Origin: Arenicella chitinivorans
Lineage (GTDB): Bacteria > Pseudomonadota > Gammaproteobacteria > Arenicellales > Arenicellaceae
Length of the DNA: 64,000 bases
Direction: 5' to 3'
NCBI RefSeq assembly: GCF_014651515.1
Contig: NZ_BMXA01000004.1
Span: 1 to 64,000 of the forward strand
Shown: one piece after another, positions 18,810-28,154 of the stretch
Numbering within the stretch: the first letter of the stretch is position 1
Layout of the letters: each line of letters opens with the position of its first letter
Position numbers and translations under genes: made by a program
The notes under the pieces: model-generated
Database searches by the model: none
Told to the model about the DNA's origin: nothing
The model's input: the letters and a program-made list of their open reading frames with translations, nothing else

Positions 18810-19670
18810 TTAATTAAGACACCTGATAATCATTGGCAAATAGCCACTGCCAAAAAGATTGAAATGGTTAAGTGCATGATATAAATCATAAATTTTGCAA
18901 TGCTTGGTGAAATTGTGGCGGCGCGGCATAAGCTCATGATAAGCCGAATAGAATGCGTGCGGAAAACCACCAAAAAGTCGAGTCATGGCGATATCCGCCA
19001 TCGGGTCGCCAAAATAGGGCGCTGGGTCATAGAATATTGGCTTACCTTGGCGCGTAATGGACGCATTCCCGGCCCACAGATCACCATGCAACAACGCCGG
19101 ACGCGCAACATCCACCTCAATCAGGCACGCCAGCTGGCTCATTAAATCGCGAACTTGAACCTCTACCTCGCGAGCCAACCCCCGTCGCACCGCCATCGTC
19201 AACTGCGGTGCCAACCGACGTTCGCGGTAAAATGTCACCCAATCTGCATGCTCGGTATTAGTCTGCGGCGTTCGCCCAATATGATTGTCTGTAGGCCAAC
19301 CATAGTTGGCGGATGTGATCTGATGCTGTAGTGCCAGCAACTGACCCATCTGCGCGGCATTCTGGTCGTTTTCAGGTCGATGTAAATCGAGGTACTCAAG
19401 ACACAACACAACGAAGTCACCATCCCGCTGCACCGTGATCGGTCGAGGATACCAATGCGCACCTAGTGCATGCAAAGCTTGCAGGGATGCGAACTCGGTT
19501 TCCAACGCTGCTGCACCGACCCCAACATTACATTTGGCAAACAACTGCTCCCCTTCGCCCACGGTCACCGAAAAAGCGTGATGTGAGTCACCACCCATCA
19601 CTGGACTGATGGCGACCACAGTTTGACCCAAGCCCTGCTCGAGCAGCGCAGTTGCCAACTCAACGTTCAT
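18810..19670 (-). CDS. fructosamine kinase family protein
   Basis: A 286-residue kinase-fold protein of the fructosamine-3-kinase (YniA-like) family, thought to phosphorylate ketoamines on glycated proteins or small molecules. It shows the phosphotransfer motif ALLHGDLWAGNAS, the metal-binding FYDPAPYFGDPMADIAMTRL, and N-terminal GGDSHHAF for ATP binding. It overlaps the end of gluQ by four bases (ATGA), which suggests translational coupling. The promoter of the minus-strand small RNA lies about 50 bp beyond its stop. Confidence 0.92.
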   Translation of the reverse strand: MNVELATALLEQGLGQTVVAISPVMGGDSHHAFSVTVGEGEQLFAKCNVGVGAAALETEFASLQALHALGAHWYPRPITVQRDGDFVVLCLEYLDLHRPENDQNAAQMGQLLALQHQITSANYGWPTDNHIGRTPQTNTEHADWVTFYRERRLAPQLTMAVRRGLAREVEVQVRDLMSQLACLIEVDVARPALLHGDLWAGNASITRQGKPIFYDPAPYFGDPMADIAMTRLFGGFPHAFYSAYHELMPRRHNFTKHCKIYDLYHALNHFNLFGSGYLPMIIRCLN

Positions 19671-20536
19671 GCCAATACCACGTTGAGCTGCGGCAAAGTC
19701 AGCTCAGCGAGCAACTCCGCTGCTGAGATAGGCGCAGATACCGACGTTAAACCGAGCGCGTGAACCAATGCACCAATCACGGATTCCGGGCTCTGCCCTT
19801 GTTCGCGGACCTGTCGTAGCGAGTGTGAGCCATCACGCTTGGCCATTCGATGCCCACTGGCATCCTTCAGCAAAGGGGCATGATGGTACTGCAATGCGAC
19901 GTGTTGCGGTGCAAGCAACGATGCGAGATAGCGTTGACGATCCGTGCTGTCAGCAAGGTCTGCTCCCCGAACAACGTTGGTTACCTCTTGGGCCAGATCA
20001 TCGACCACGACGGCCAACTGATAAGCAAACAACCCATCAGCACGACGCACGACAAAATCGCCGCAGCAATCTGCGAGCGTCACGGGAACCCGCACCCTAA
20101 TCGCGGGCGACTTGTGTCTGGCTTTGGCCGCTTGTTGCTCGGCGTTCAGGCCACGACAGGTTCCGGGGTAGACTCCAACATGTCGATGCGGTGCACTGGC
20201 TGCAGAAAGAATATCTTTGCGCGAACAATAACACGCGTAGGTTAACCCTTGTTCGGATAACCAATCCAGCGCATGCTGGTAGTGCGCTGTCCGCGCCGAT
20301 TGGTAGACCACCTGACCATCCCAATCTAGGCCCAACCACTCCAGGTCATGCAGTATGGACATATCACTCCCCGGTACCGTTCGAGGCGTATCGAGATCCT
20401 CCATTCGCAACAAAAAGGTGCCCTGATGCAAGCGCGCATGTAACCATGCCAACAACGCTGTTTGTACATTACCCAGATGGAGATCACCCGTTGGAGAGGG
20501 CGCGTATCGTCCCACGTAGTTTGCCGCATTTTGCAT
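19667..20536 (-). CDS. gluQ: glutamyl-Q tRNA(Asp) synthetase
   Basis: A 289-residue truncated glutamyl-tRNA synthetase paralogue that attaches glutamate to queuosine in tRNA(Asp). It has GRYAPSPTGDLHLGN (HIGH-type), a zinc-site CYC with a later Cys in PGTCRG, and MAKRDGSHSLRQVR (KMSKS-type). It lacks the anticodon-binding domain, as the family does. It lies 23 bp after the DoxX gene and overlaps the fructosamine kinase gene; in many gammaproteobacteria it sits by dksA, not seen here. Confidence 0.94.
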   Translation of the reverse strand: MQNAANYVGRYAPSPTGDLHLGNVQTALLAWLHARLHQGTFLLRMEDLDTPRTVPGSDMSILHDLEWLGLDWDGQVVYQSARTAHYQHALDWLSEQGLTYACYCSRKDILSAASAPHRHVGVYPGTCRGLNAEQQAAKARHKSPAIRVRVPVTLADCCGDFVVRRADGLFAYQLAVVVDDLAQEVTNVVRGADLADSTDRQRYLASLLAPQHVALQYHHAPLLKDASGHRMAKRDGSHSLRQVREQGQSPESVIGALVHALGLTSVSAPISAAELLAELTLPQLNVVLA

Positions 20537-20559
20537 GCGGCAAGAATAGCAAATCCGAT

Positions 20560-21000
20560 CTAAACTGCGTAGCGCGGACTATCTAAATTGGTTTGACGAA
20601 ATAGCCAGTAATCCAGCGAACAACGCGAACCGCCTTCGCTTAACAAAAAACCAAGCACCAGCATCCACCAATAGTGCAGGTGGTCCGGCAACACCAAAAA
20701 CTGAATCATGGCCGTCATGATCAACAAACCCAGCGCGCTGATCCTCGCGCCCAAGCCCAAAACCAGCATGACCGGCAATATAAGCTCTCCCGCAGTTGCC
20801 AAGATCGCCGCCGGCATCGGAGCCAAGAAGGGAATCGCCCAGTCATCCGCAAAAAACTCGACCGTACTCTCAAAGTCATCAATCTTTACCAGCCCGGAAC
20901 GAAAGAATACCCAGCCAATATAGATCCGTGCAATGAGATTAATTAGGGGGCCTAATGCGTGAGTACAAAATGCATTGAATTTGGAAAATAGAAGAAACAT
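20560..21000 (-). CDS. DoxX family membrane protein of the bufferin/gig-type operon
   Basis: A 146-residue inner-membrane protein with four predicted TM segments and the DoxX family pattern (RIYIGWVFFRSGLVKI at residues 25-40, LGLGARISALGLLIMT later). In Cupriavidus metallidurans and in bufferin operons, a DoxX protein accompanies a DUF2282 peptide, a DUF692 enzyme and a DUF2063 partner (gigPABT). The same set occurs here, so it is probably the last specific gene of this metal-response operon. Its biochemical role is not known; redox or transport has been proposed. Confidence 0.85.
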   Translation of the reverse strand: MFLLFSKFNAFCTHALGPLINLIARIYIGWVFFRSGLVKIDDFESTVEFFADDWAIPFLAPMPAAILATAGELILPVMLVLGLGARISALGLLIMTAMIQFLVLPDHLHYWWMLVLGFLLSEGGSRCSLDYWLFRQTNLDSPRYAV

Positions 21001-21049
21001 AGCGCCTCGAAGGTGGTGCCCGCACCCAGCTGCCTGCTGAGCGGACGTG

Positions 21050-22654
21050 TTAGCCGTTAACCAACAAATCCTGGTCGAAACAGAACCCCAGAACTGTGGC
21101 CAACGTGTGTTCTTCTATAGACCCGTGCAGCGCCTCAATAGCTTGCAGCAAATGGGTGGATTTTTTCAGCTGCTTGAAAAACAGTGTCTCGTGATCCTCA
21201 AGGCACCGATCCACGACCTGACCCCGGCACTTGTAAACGAGCACCGTATCCTGACTCTGGCCTAAATGAATCGACACAGGATCAGCGTAGTCAGGCAGCG
21301 ACTGACGACGAATCTCGAAGATCGGAAACGCTGATTCGATCAAGTGGACACTGGCATTTAGCTTAACCGGTATAGTCAAAACCTCGTCCTGAGGCATCGC
21401 ATGGGCATTCAGAGTGTTGTCTATGGATGCAAAGTAAGCACGATGCAGCGCCCATTCATAGGCAATCAAGTCACGCAGATATGGCATCGATGCCATACCC
21501 TCAATGTCCAAGTCGCCCAGTGCTGAGCCGTAACGATGAATGTCACCGTTTGCGGGCGGCGACAACACGATGGTTGCCTGCACCAGAGTCCGAAAGAATC
21601 CTTCTCCGACCACGCCCAAGGTTGCTGGGAAAACCTCTGCCAGATAGTCGTGTACGGCTGCCTGCACATTGTTTCGATAGATAGTCACCCGATGTTGGTG
21701 GCTCAGATCGACACCCGGTGCGCCCCGATCGCCACCCAATAAGGCGTCAAGGAATTGAGTTTGGTGCGCACCCAGCGACACCGGTGACGAGGCGACTGGC
21801 GCGGAATTAACATTAGGACGTTGCGTTACCGTAGCAACCGATCGTTGTACTGCATCCGCTTTATCGCACTCCGCACACAATTGCCCCAACGGCGGCAGCG
21901 CCGAGTCCCATTCGATCAAGGTTGGCTTGTGTCCCAGAACCGTCAGACTGTACCGATACAGAGCCCAAACATCGTCCGTAATGGTGTGATCATGGGTATC
22001 AATCAACATGGTTTCCGACCCGTCGCCCGTATCACGGGTAACCACGGTATGGCCCGCCAGATGATACTGCTGCACGCAGTCCGGGTTCAATGTCGCCAGA
22101 TACGCCTTGGGGTCGCGTTGCATATTGGTTGCTGAGACGTAAACATTGTTCACGTCTACCAGCAAGCCGCAACCCGTACGCGACGCCAACTCGTTTAAAA
22201 ACTCAGCTTCTGGGATTTGCAGATAATCAAACAACAGGTAGTTAGATGGATTTTCAATCAGCACCTGTCGACCAAGCACCGACTGCATTTGATCAATATG
22301 CTCGCACATTATCCCCAAAGATGATTCGGTCAATGGCAGAGGCAGTAAATCCGGAACATGACGATGCGCGTAGGCACTCCAAGCCAGATGTTCTGAGACC
22401 AACAACGGATCAACATCATCGGCTAGGCCTTTTAGTGCTCGCAGGTGAGCCCGATCTAACTCATCTGCGCGGCCAAGTGACAACCCAACCCCGTGCAAGG
22501 AAATTGGGTAATCCTGGCGCAGCTGCACGAGTGCGTCACGCGCTGGGGAAGAGCCAAAATAATTCTCTGAATGGGCTTCAAAAAACCCAAGGTCGGGTTT
22601 AGTTTCCACCACTGCCTGAAACAGCGGCGCGCGGATGCCTAAACCCGACTTCAC
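21050..22654 (-). CDS. fused MNIO (DUF692) enzyme and DUF2063 partner of a bufferin-type RiPP
   Basis: A 534-residue protein. Residues 1-275 are a DUF692 TIM barrel, a multinuclear non-heme iron-dependent oxidase: metal-ligand motifs SLHGVG, SEHLAW, LIENPSNYL, VDVNNVYV, YHLAGH, DTHDHT and LIEWD are all present. After a linker (about 276-300), residues 300-534 match the DUF2063 partner (HRVTIYRNNVQAAVHDYL is its signature). In known systems (bufBC, gigAB, hvfBC) these are separate proteins that together modify cysteines of a DUF2282 precursor to thiooxazole-type groups. Here one chain does both, right after the precursor gene (five bases). This is the strongest functional case in the window; the fusion is the odd feature. 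Confidence 0.9.
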   Translation of the reverse strand: MKSGLGIRAPLFQAVVETKPDLGFFEAHSENYFGSSPARDALVQLRQDYPISLHGVGLSLGRADELDRAHLRALKGLADDVDPLLVSEHLAWSAYAHRHVPDLLPLPLTESSLGIMCEHIDQMQSVLGRQVLIENPSNYLLFDYLQIPEAEFLNELASRTGCGLLVDVNNVYVSATNMQRDPKAYLATLNPDCVQQYHLAGHTVVTRDTGDGSETMLIDTHDHTITDDVWALYRYSLTVLGHKPTLIEWDSALPPLGQLCAECDKADAVQRSVATVTQRPNVNSAPVASSPVSLGAHQTQFLDALLGGDRGAPGVDLSHQHRVTIYRNNVQAAVHDYLAEVFPATLGVVGEGFFRTLVQATIVLSPPANGDIHRYGSALGDLDIEGMASMPYLRDLIAYEWALHRAYFASIDNTLNAHAMPQDEVLTIPVKLNASVHLIESAFPIFEIRRQSLPDYADPVSIHLGQSQDTVLVYKCRGQVVDRCLEDHETLFFKQLKKSTHLLQAIEALHGSIEEHTLATVLGFCFDQDLLVNG

Positions 22655-22659
22655 AAAAA

Positions 22660-22950
22660 CTAAGAGTCCGCTTTGGCGTCAGCTTTTTTCTTAGGCGCTT
22701 TCACCACACCGCCAACAATTTTCTCGCAGGTGCCTTTGGGCAAGTAAATCCACTCATTCGCATCGCCATCGGTTTTGGCCATACCAGCACAACCGTGGCC
22801 GTTCGCGCCACAATCATTCATACCGGCCTTGGCGACACCTTGACATTTTTCGTAGCCGTCTTTGCCTGCGTGCGCCAAATTGGCGTTAGCACTCAGTGCG
22901 ACAGCCAGTACTGATGCTGCCAGCGCGGTTGATTTTGTATTTCTATTCAT
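22660..22950 (-). CDS. bufA: DUF2282 bufferin-type precursor peptide
   Basis: A 96-residue exported peptide with a signal peptide ending AHA at residue 28. The core has four cysteines at 36, 47, 54 and 75 in the family pattern (YEKCQGVAKAGMNDCG, HGCAG, YLPKGTC). The start has a good site (AAGGAGC). In related systems the cysteines are converted by the MNIO enzyme and the product binds copper or gold in the periplasm. A Lys/Ala tail (KAPKKKADAKADS) follows the core. It sits five bases from the fused MNIO gene. Confidence 0.9.
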   Translation of the reverse strand: MNRNTKSTALAASVLAVALSANANLAHAGKDGYEKCQGVAKAGMNDCGANGHGCAGMAKTDGDANEWIYLPKGTCEKIVGGVVKAPKKKADAKADS

Positions 22951-23099
22951 AATATTGCTCCTTATCTCGGTTTGGGGTTTGTAGGTAGTTTTGCTAACTA
23001 AGCCACGGATCTACTGCACGGCAAATACCGGCAGCATTTGAACCACGGGAACGTTAGTGTGCCATAGCCTCTGTGAGCATCAAGCACCGCAATCCGCGG

Positions 23100-23528
<429 letters not shown>

Positions 23529-23618
23529 TTATCAAATGTTACACTTCATAAGAACCGCAAGCCCGGCGGATGCTTACACCTTTCTTTCCACAATTCCATT
23601 TTTATCGAGCGAACCAAC

Positions 23619-24566
23619 ATGTCTAAACATCAACCGCACGCCGAGATTGTCACACTCGATGCGCTTTATTACGAACCTGAGCTGGCTTCGATTCACCTAT
23701 TGCGATCTGATAACCGCATCGCCATCATTGATACCGGCACCGTGTTTTCGGTACCTCAAGTTGAGACAGCTTTACAAACACAAGGGCTGACATTTGAACA
23801 TGTCGATTTAATTATTTTGACGCATATTCACCTAGATCACGCCGGCGGCGCCGGCGCTTTGATGCAGCGCTGTGCCAACGCCACACTGGTGGTTCATCCT
23901 CGCGGTGCCCGCCATATGGCCGACCCCGGCAAACTGATCGCTGGTGCAACTGCCGTGTACGGTGAAGCTGAGTTCGCCAAGCTGTACGGCGAAATCATCC
24001 CGATTGATGCGAACCGCATGTGGCAACCAGAAGATGGAGAATCACACGATTTTAATGGTCGCAAATTGACCTTTCTGGATACCCCAGGCCACGCCAGTCA
24101 TCATCATTGCATTGTGGATCACAACAGCAACAGCATATTCACTGGCGACACTCTGGGCATCGCATACCCTGCGCTGCGAACAAATGGTAAGGCATTTATG
24201 ATGCCAACCACCACACCGGTACAATTCAATCCTGAAGCATTGCATGCATCCATCGATAAAGTCATGGCCTATCAGCCAGAAACCTTGTATTTGACGCACT
24301 ACGGCGCCTTGCAACCAACACCCGCGCACATTGCCGGGCTGCATGAACAAATCGACGACTACGTTATGCTGACACAACAAGCGGCAGAAGCCGGTGACAA
24401 TTTCGAAGCTGACCTCAGCGACCGCTTACTGGATTACTTGGTACGTCGCTGTTTGAACGAGGTTCCCGAGGTTGGGGAATCAACCGCACGCCACTGGCTA
24501 AAGCTGGATGCCGGCTTGAATGCACAAGGGTTAGCGTTCTGGTGGCAACACAAACGCCGCGCGTAA
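23619..24566 (+). CDS. MBL-fold metallo-hydrolase
   Basis: A 315-residue metallo-beta-lactamase-fold hydrolase from the ATG at 23619 (MSKHQPHAEIVTL). Zinc ligands: THIHLDHAGGAG (HxHxDH), DTPGHASHH, FTGDTLG and the later LTHYGALQ. The substrate class (thioester, lactone, glutathione thioester or nucleotide) is not told by sequence. Longer frame to 23496 overlaps the bufferin promoter region and has no binding site. It is divergent from the bufferin operon with about 115 bp between start codons, so shared control is possible but unproven. Confidence 0.88.
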   Translation: MSKHQPHAEIVTLDALYYEPELASIHLLRSDNRIAIIDTGTVFSVPQVETALQTQGLTFEHVDLIILTHIHLDHAGGAGALMQRCANATLVVHPRGARHMADPGKLIAGATAVYGEAEFAKLYGEIIPIDANRMWQPEDGESHDFNGRKLTFLDTPGHASHHHCIVDHNSNSIFTGDTLGIAYPALRTNGKAFMMPTTTPVQFNPEALHASIDKVMAYQPETLYLTHYGALQPTPAHIAGLHEQIDDYVMLTQQAAEAGDNFEADLSDRLLDYLVRRCLNEVPEVGESTARHWLKLDAGLNAQGLAFWWQHKRRA

Positions 24567-24655
24567 AACCGGGTTTGAAGTCTGTCTTATCCACGCGCAA
24601 CGGGTTAAAATCGCTGCCTGAAATTTTAGGCTACCTTGCCAACTGAGAAACGCCC

Positions 24656-26398
24656 TTGAAAGACCAATTACATACGCTGTTCAGTCACGCTATTGACCAG
24701 CTCAAAGCAGACCAAGTCATCCCCGCGGACCACCAAGTTAATTTGATGTTCGAGCGGACTCGGCAGCGTGAACACGGCGATTTTGCCACCAATGTCGCCA
24801 TGACCCTAGCCAAGCCCGCACGTCGCAACCCGCGCGAACTGGCCGAACTCGTCGTGGCTGCGCTACCGGCGGATGATCTGATCACTAAAGTCGACATTGC
24901 CGGCCCAGGATTTATCAATGTGTTTCTGGATACCAGCGCCCGGTATGCTGTACTAAACGATGTACTGGCAGCGGGCGACCAGTACGGTTTAGCCCGGCCT
25001 GGATCTGGCCAGAAAGTAATGGTTGAGTTCGTGTCGGCCAATCCGACTGGCCCATTGCATGTCGGTCATGGTCGCGGCGCCGCGTACGGTGACGCACTTG
25101 CCCGCGTTTTGAGTGCTGCCGGACACACCGTGGCACGCGAATATTACGTAAACGACGCCGGACGCCAAATGGACATACTGGCCGTAAGTGTGTGGATCCG
25201 TTACTTACAGGCCAACGGGATCGACGCAACCCTGCCAGAGAACGCGTATCAAGGCGATTACGTGACCGATATGGGGAACCAGTTGGCGGCAGAGCACGGT
25301 GATGCTTACGTCGTTAGCGCCGAGGACATAATCGCAACCCGCGCTGAATTAGAACTGGAGGCCGCCCTGGATGCGGTGATTGCGCTCGCCAAGAACAGGC
25401 TAGGCGAAACTGGCTTTGGCGTGTTTTTTGAGCTGGCTCTGGAATCAATTCTAAACGACATTCGCCAGGATTTGGGCGAGTTTGGTGTGCACTACGACAC
25501 GTGGTTCTCAGAGCGTTCACTGTACACCAGTGGCAAAGTCGATGCGGTGATCAAAAAGCTACAGGCCTCCGGTGATATTTATGAAAAGGGCGGTGCGCTG
25601 TGGTTCAAAACCACAGCCTATGGCGACGAGAAAGATCGCGTGGTGGTACGCGAGAACGGGCAGCCAACCTATTTTGCTTCGGACATTGCCTACCACGCAG
25701 ACAAGTTAGAGCGCGGCTTCGACTTGGCGATCAACGTTTGGGGCTCGGACCATCACGGCTACATTCCCCGCGTGGTCGCCGCCTTGCAAGCACTCGGCTT
25801 AGAGCCAGAAAAACTCAAAGTGCTGTTAGTGCAGTTCGCCGTACTGTGGCGCAACGGCGAAAAAGTACCGATGTCGACGCGTAAGGGGGAATTCGTCACA
25901 CTGCGCGATTTACGTGATGAAATTGGGTCTGACGCTGCACGTTTCTTTTATGCGCAGCGCAAGTCAGAGCAGCATATGGATTTTGACCTTGACCTTGCAA
26001 AATCGCACAGCAACGAAAACCCAATGTATTACGTGCAATATGCGCATGCTCGGATCTGCCGAATTTTCGATACCGCAGCCGAGCGCGACATTCAGTTTCA
26101 GGCCGCAAATAACGATCAGCTAGCACGGTTGGACGGCGAGCATGAGATTGCCTTGTTGACTTTGCTGGCACGCTTTCCAGAGATGATTCAAAGCGCTGCG
26201 GCGAGTTATGAGCCACATCAAATCAGCTACTACCTACGCGACGTCGCTACGGCATTTCACGCATATTACAATGCCAGCAAGATCCTTGATGCGGAGCCAG
26301 AAGCGCGGCAAGCTATGCTCACTTTGTGTGCAGCAACACGACAGGTTTTGCGCAACGGATTGAGCGTGCTTGGTGTTGGTGCTCCCGACTCAATGTAA
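24656..26398 (+). CDS. argS: arginyl-tRNA synthetase
   Basis: A 580-residue class Ia synthetase that attaches arginine to tRNA(Arg). HIGH-type motif HVGHGRGAAYGDAL and KMSKS-type VPMSTRKGEFVTL are present, with a DALR anticodon-binding domain at the C-terminus. The only in-frame start is TTG at 24656, because a stop lies just upstream. Length is typical. Followed closely by a SPOR-domain gene, an order common in gammaproteobacteria. Confidence 0.97.
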   Translation: MKDQLHTLFSHAIDQLKADQVIPADHQVNLMFERTRQREHGDFATNVAMTLAKPARRNPRELAELVVAALPADDLITKVDIAGPGFINVFLDTSARYAVLNDVLAAGDQYGLARPGSGQKVMVEFVSANPTGPLHVGHGRGAAYGDALARVLSAAGHTVAREYYVNDAGRQMDILAVSVWIRYLQANGIDATLPENAYQGDYVTDMGNQLAAEHGDAYVVSAEDIIATRAELELEAALDAVIALAKNRLGETGFGVFFELALESILNDIRQDLGEFGVHYDTWFSERSLYTSGKVDAVIKKLQASGDIYEKGGALWFKTTAYGDEKDRVVVRENGQPTYFASDIAYHADKLERGFDLAINVWGSDHHGYIPRVVAALQALGLEPEKLKVLLVQFAVLWRNGEKVPMSTRKGEFVTLRDLRDEIGSDAARFFYAQRKSEQHMDFDLDLAKSHSNENPMYYVQYAHARICRIFDTAAERDIQFQAANNDQLARLDGEHEIALLTLLARFPEMIQSAAASYEPHQISYYLRDVATAFHAYYNASKILDAEPEARQAMLTLCAATRQVLRNGLSVLGVGAPDSM

Positions 26399-26421
26399 TT
26401 TTAACTGGGTTCCCGCTTGCC

Positions 26422-27015
26422 ATGCCTCAAGCACGACGTATTAAAAAGAAACCTGCCAAGTCCACCCGACGCAAATCCAAACCACGTAATATCCCGTGGG
26501 GATTGCTGGTGGTGGTATTGGTGACAGGGGTCATCTTAGGAAAACTACTGTCTGGCGCGCAGAATAACGATTCGGGGCTAGGTTCGGGTTTACGTGCGCT
26601 GGTGAACAATTTCGACGCCGATCCGGTTGACGACGACGAAGCCATCGCCGAACTGGTTGAGAAAGAGAGCACCGAGAAAGAGTTCGACTTCTACTCCGTG
26701 TTACCAGACATCGAACAAGTCATGCCAGACGATCTACCCGAAGCCGCACCATCACGCACGGACTCTGATTTGATCTATTACGTGCAGGCTGCGTCATTTC
26801 GACACCAGGCCGACGCTGAAAAGCTTCGTGCGCGCTTGGCACTCAAAGGGTTTAAGTCTATTACGCAGGTCCGCACATCACCCGAAACCGGCACCTTCTA
26901 TCGCGTGCGGCTTGGCCCGTACCCTGACCGCCGAAAGGCCAAAACGGCTAAAAACCAGCTGCAGCGGGCGGGCGTGCGGCCGATGGTTTACTCGGTCAAG
27001 AGTTCAGCCGGTTAA
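26422..27015 (+). CDS. SPOR domain protein (FtsN-like)
   Basis: A 197-residue inner-membrane protein from the ATG at 26422. A basic cytoplasmic N-terminus (KKKPAKSTRRKSKPR) is followed by one TM helix (about 31-49), an acidic linker and a C-terminal SPOR domain (LIYYVQAASFRHQADAEKL, about 120-197) that binds denuded septal peptidoglycan. It probably takes part in cell division. It begins 23 bp after argS and its stop overlaps that of the convergent arsC-like gene by four bases. Confidence 0.9.
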   Translation: MPQARRIKKKPAKSTRRKSKPRNIPWGLLVVVLVTGVILGKLLSGAQNNDSGLGSGLRALVNNFDADPVDDDEAIAELVEKESTEKEFDFYSVLPDIEQVMPDDLPEAAPSRTDSDLIYYVQAASFRHQADAEKLRARLALKGFKSITQVRTSPETGTFYRVRLGPYPDRRKAKTAKNQLQRAGVRPMVYSVKSSAG

Positions 27016-27491
27016 GCGGGATGCTGCGCGGCAATCGCCAGCAATCGCTGCTTTAACGCGGCACTATTTTCAGCGACATCAAACGCACTCAAAGCCTGAA
27101 TCCGCCGAGCCAGAACATCAATGGTGTGATTAAACGCATTTTTTTGAGCGGCTGGCTCAATCTGTTTGGACGGATCGGGGATACCCCAATGCACCTGAGT
27201 AGACTCACCAAACCATACCGGACAAGACTCCTTTGCTGCTGAATCACACAAAGTTAAAATGGCATGCGGCTTAAAATCCTCAAACTCATGCCAGGATTGA
27301 CTGCTTAGCCCCGTGGTTGTTAAGCCATGCTGCGCCAGGAATGCCAGCGATAACGGGTGAACCTCGCCTTGTGGCGCACTGCCGGCGCTGGCAGCAAGCA
27401 ATCGACCACCACTGCGCTGGTTGGCAATGGCCTCAGCGAGAATACTGCGACAGCGATTATGGGTACAAATAAATAGAATACGTATCGCCAT
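27012..27491 (-). CDS. arsenate reductase, low-molecular-weight phosphatase type
   Basis: A 159-residue protein of the thioredoxin-linked ArsC/LMW-PTPase fold. The P-loop is ICTHNRCRS with nucleophile Cys9 and Arg15. Cys82 and Cys90 in LTLCDSAAKESCPVW fit the three-cysteine relay of arsenate reductase, and WGIPDPSK carries the general-acid Asp. No arsB or acr3 efflux gene is near. It follows the acyltransferase gene by three bases; a house-cleaning phosphatase role is an alternative. Confidence 0.85.
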   Translation of the reverse strand: MAIRILFICTHNRCRSILAEAIANQRSGGRLLAASAGSAPQGEVHPLSLAFLAQHGLTTTGLSSQSWHEFEDFKPHAILTLCDSAAKESCPVWFGESTQVHWGIPDPSKQIEPAAQKNAFNHTIDVLARRIQALSAFDVAENSAALKQRLLAIAAQHPA

Positions 27492-27494
27492 ACC

Positions 27495-28154
27495 CTACTG
27501 TGCCGCAGCCTGCTTCAGAGCATCAACGTTTCGCATCATGGCGACCCGTACTTTCTCTGCCGTGGCCTCTGGGTCTTGCTTAAACTCGTCACGGCTCACC
27601 AAAACCGGATCACCCATGCCAATATGAATGGTTGAAAAAGGCTTTGGAAACCGGTGATTGTCCCAGCTATTTAGCACCCATTGGCGACTGGCTTCGATGT
27701 GAAACGGCACAATCGGCGCATTGCCCGCCGTTGCCAGCCACAGCACACCCTGCTGCACCTGATACTTGGGACCACGCGGACCATCTGGGGTCAGTGCCAC
27801 CGCCTTGCCACGACGCAAGAGCTTTAACACGGCTCGAGTTGCCCCAGAGGACCCTTTGGAACTTGAACCACGCACCGTGTCGTGCCCAAATAAAGCGCCA
27901 AGCCGGGCCACGTACTCACCATCTCGACTGGCGCTCACCATGCAGGTCAAGCCACGGTTACGCATTGCCCAGGGCGCAAAAGTTGAACAGTTGTGCCACA
28001 TACTTAGAATCCAAGCCTGCTGCTGTTCAGTCAGTTGATCCAGCACCGCCTTATTGTGCCAACGAACGCGACAGGTCCAAGTGATCAAGGTCATGACCAG
28101 CTTGATCAAATACGGAACGAGAATAAATTTTAACTCAGTGTTACGTTCAGCCAT
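27495..28154 (-). CDS. DUF374 lysophospholipid acyltransferase family protein
   Basis: A 219-residue protein with the DUF374/LPLAT fold: one N-terminal membrane segment, SMWHNCSTFAPWAM in place of the usual HX4D, and VALTPDGPRGPKYQVQQG, the family signature. It probably transfers an acyl chain in lipid or lipid A-related metabolism in the inner membrane. Start codon overlaps the lpxD-like stop by one base (TGATG), so the two are translationally coupled. The link supports a lipid A or envelope role. Confidence 0.85.
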   Translation of the reverse strand: MAERNTELKFILVPYLIKLVMTLITWTCRVRWHNKAVLDQLTEQQQAWILSMWHNCSTFAPWAMRNRGLTCMVSASRDGEYVARLGALFGHDTVRGSSSKGSSGATRAVLKLLRRGKAVALTPDGPRGPKYQVQQGVLWLATAGNAPIVPFHIEASRQWVLNSWDNHRFPKPFSTIHIGMGDPVLVSRDEFKQDPEATAEKVRVAMMRNVDALKQAAAQ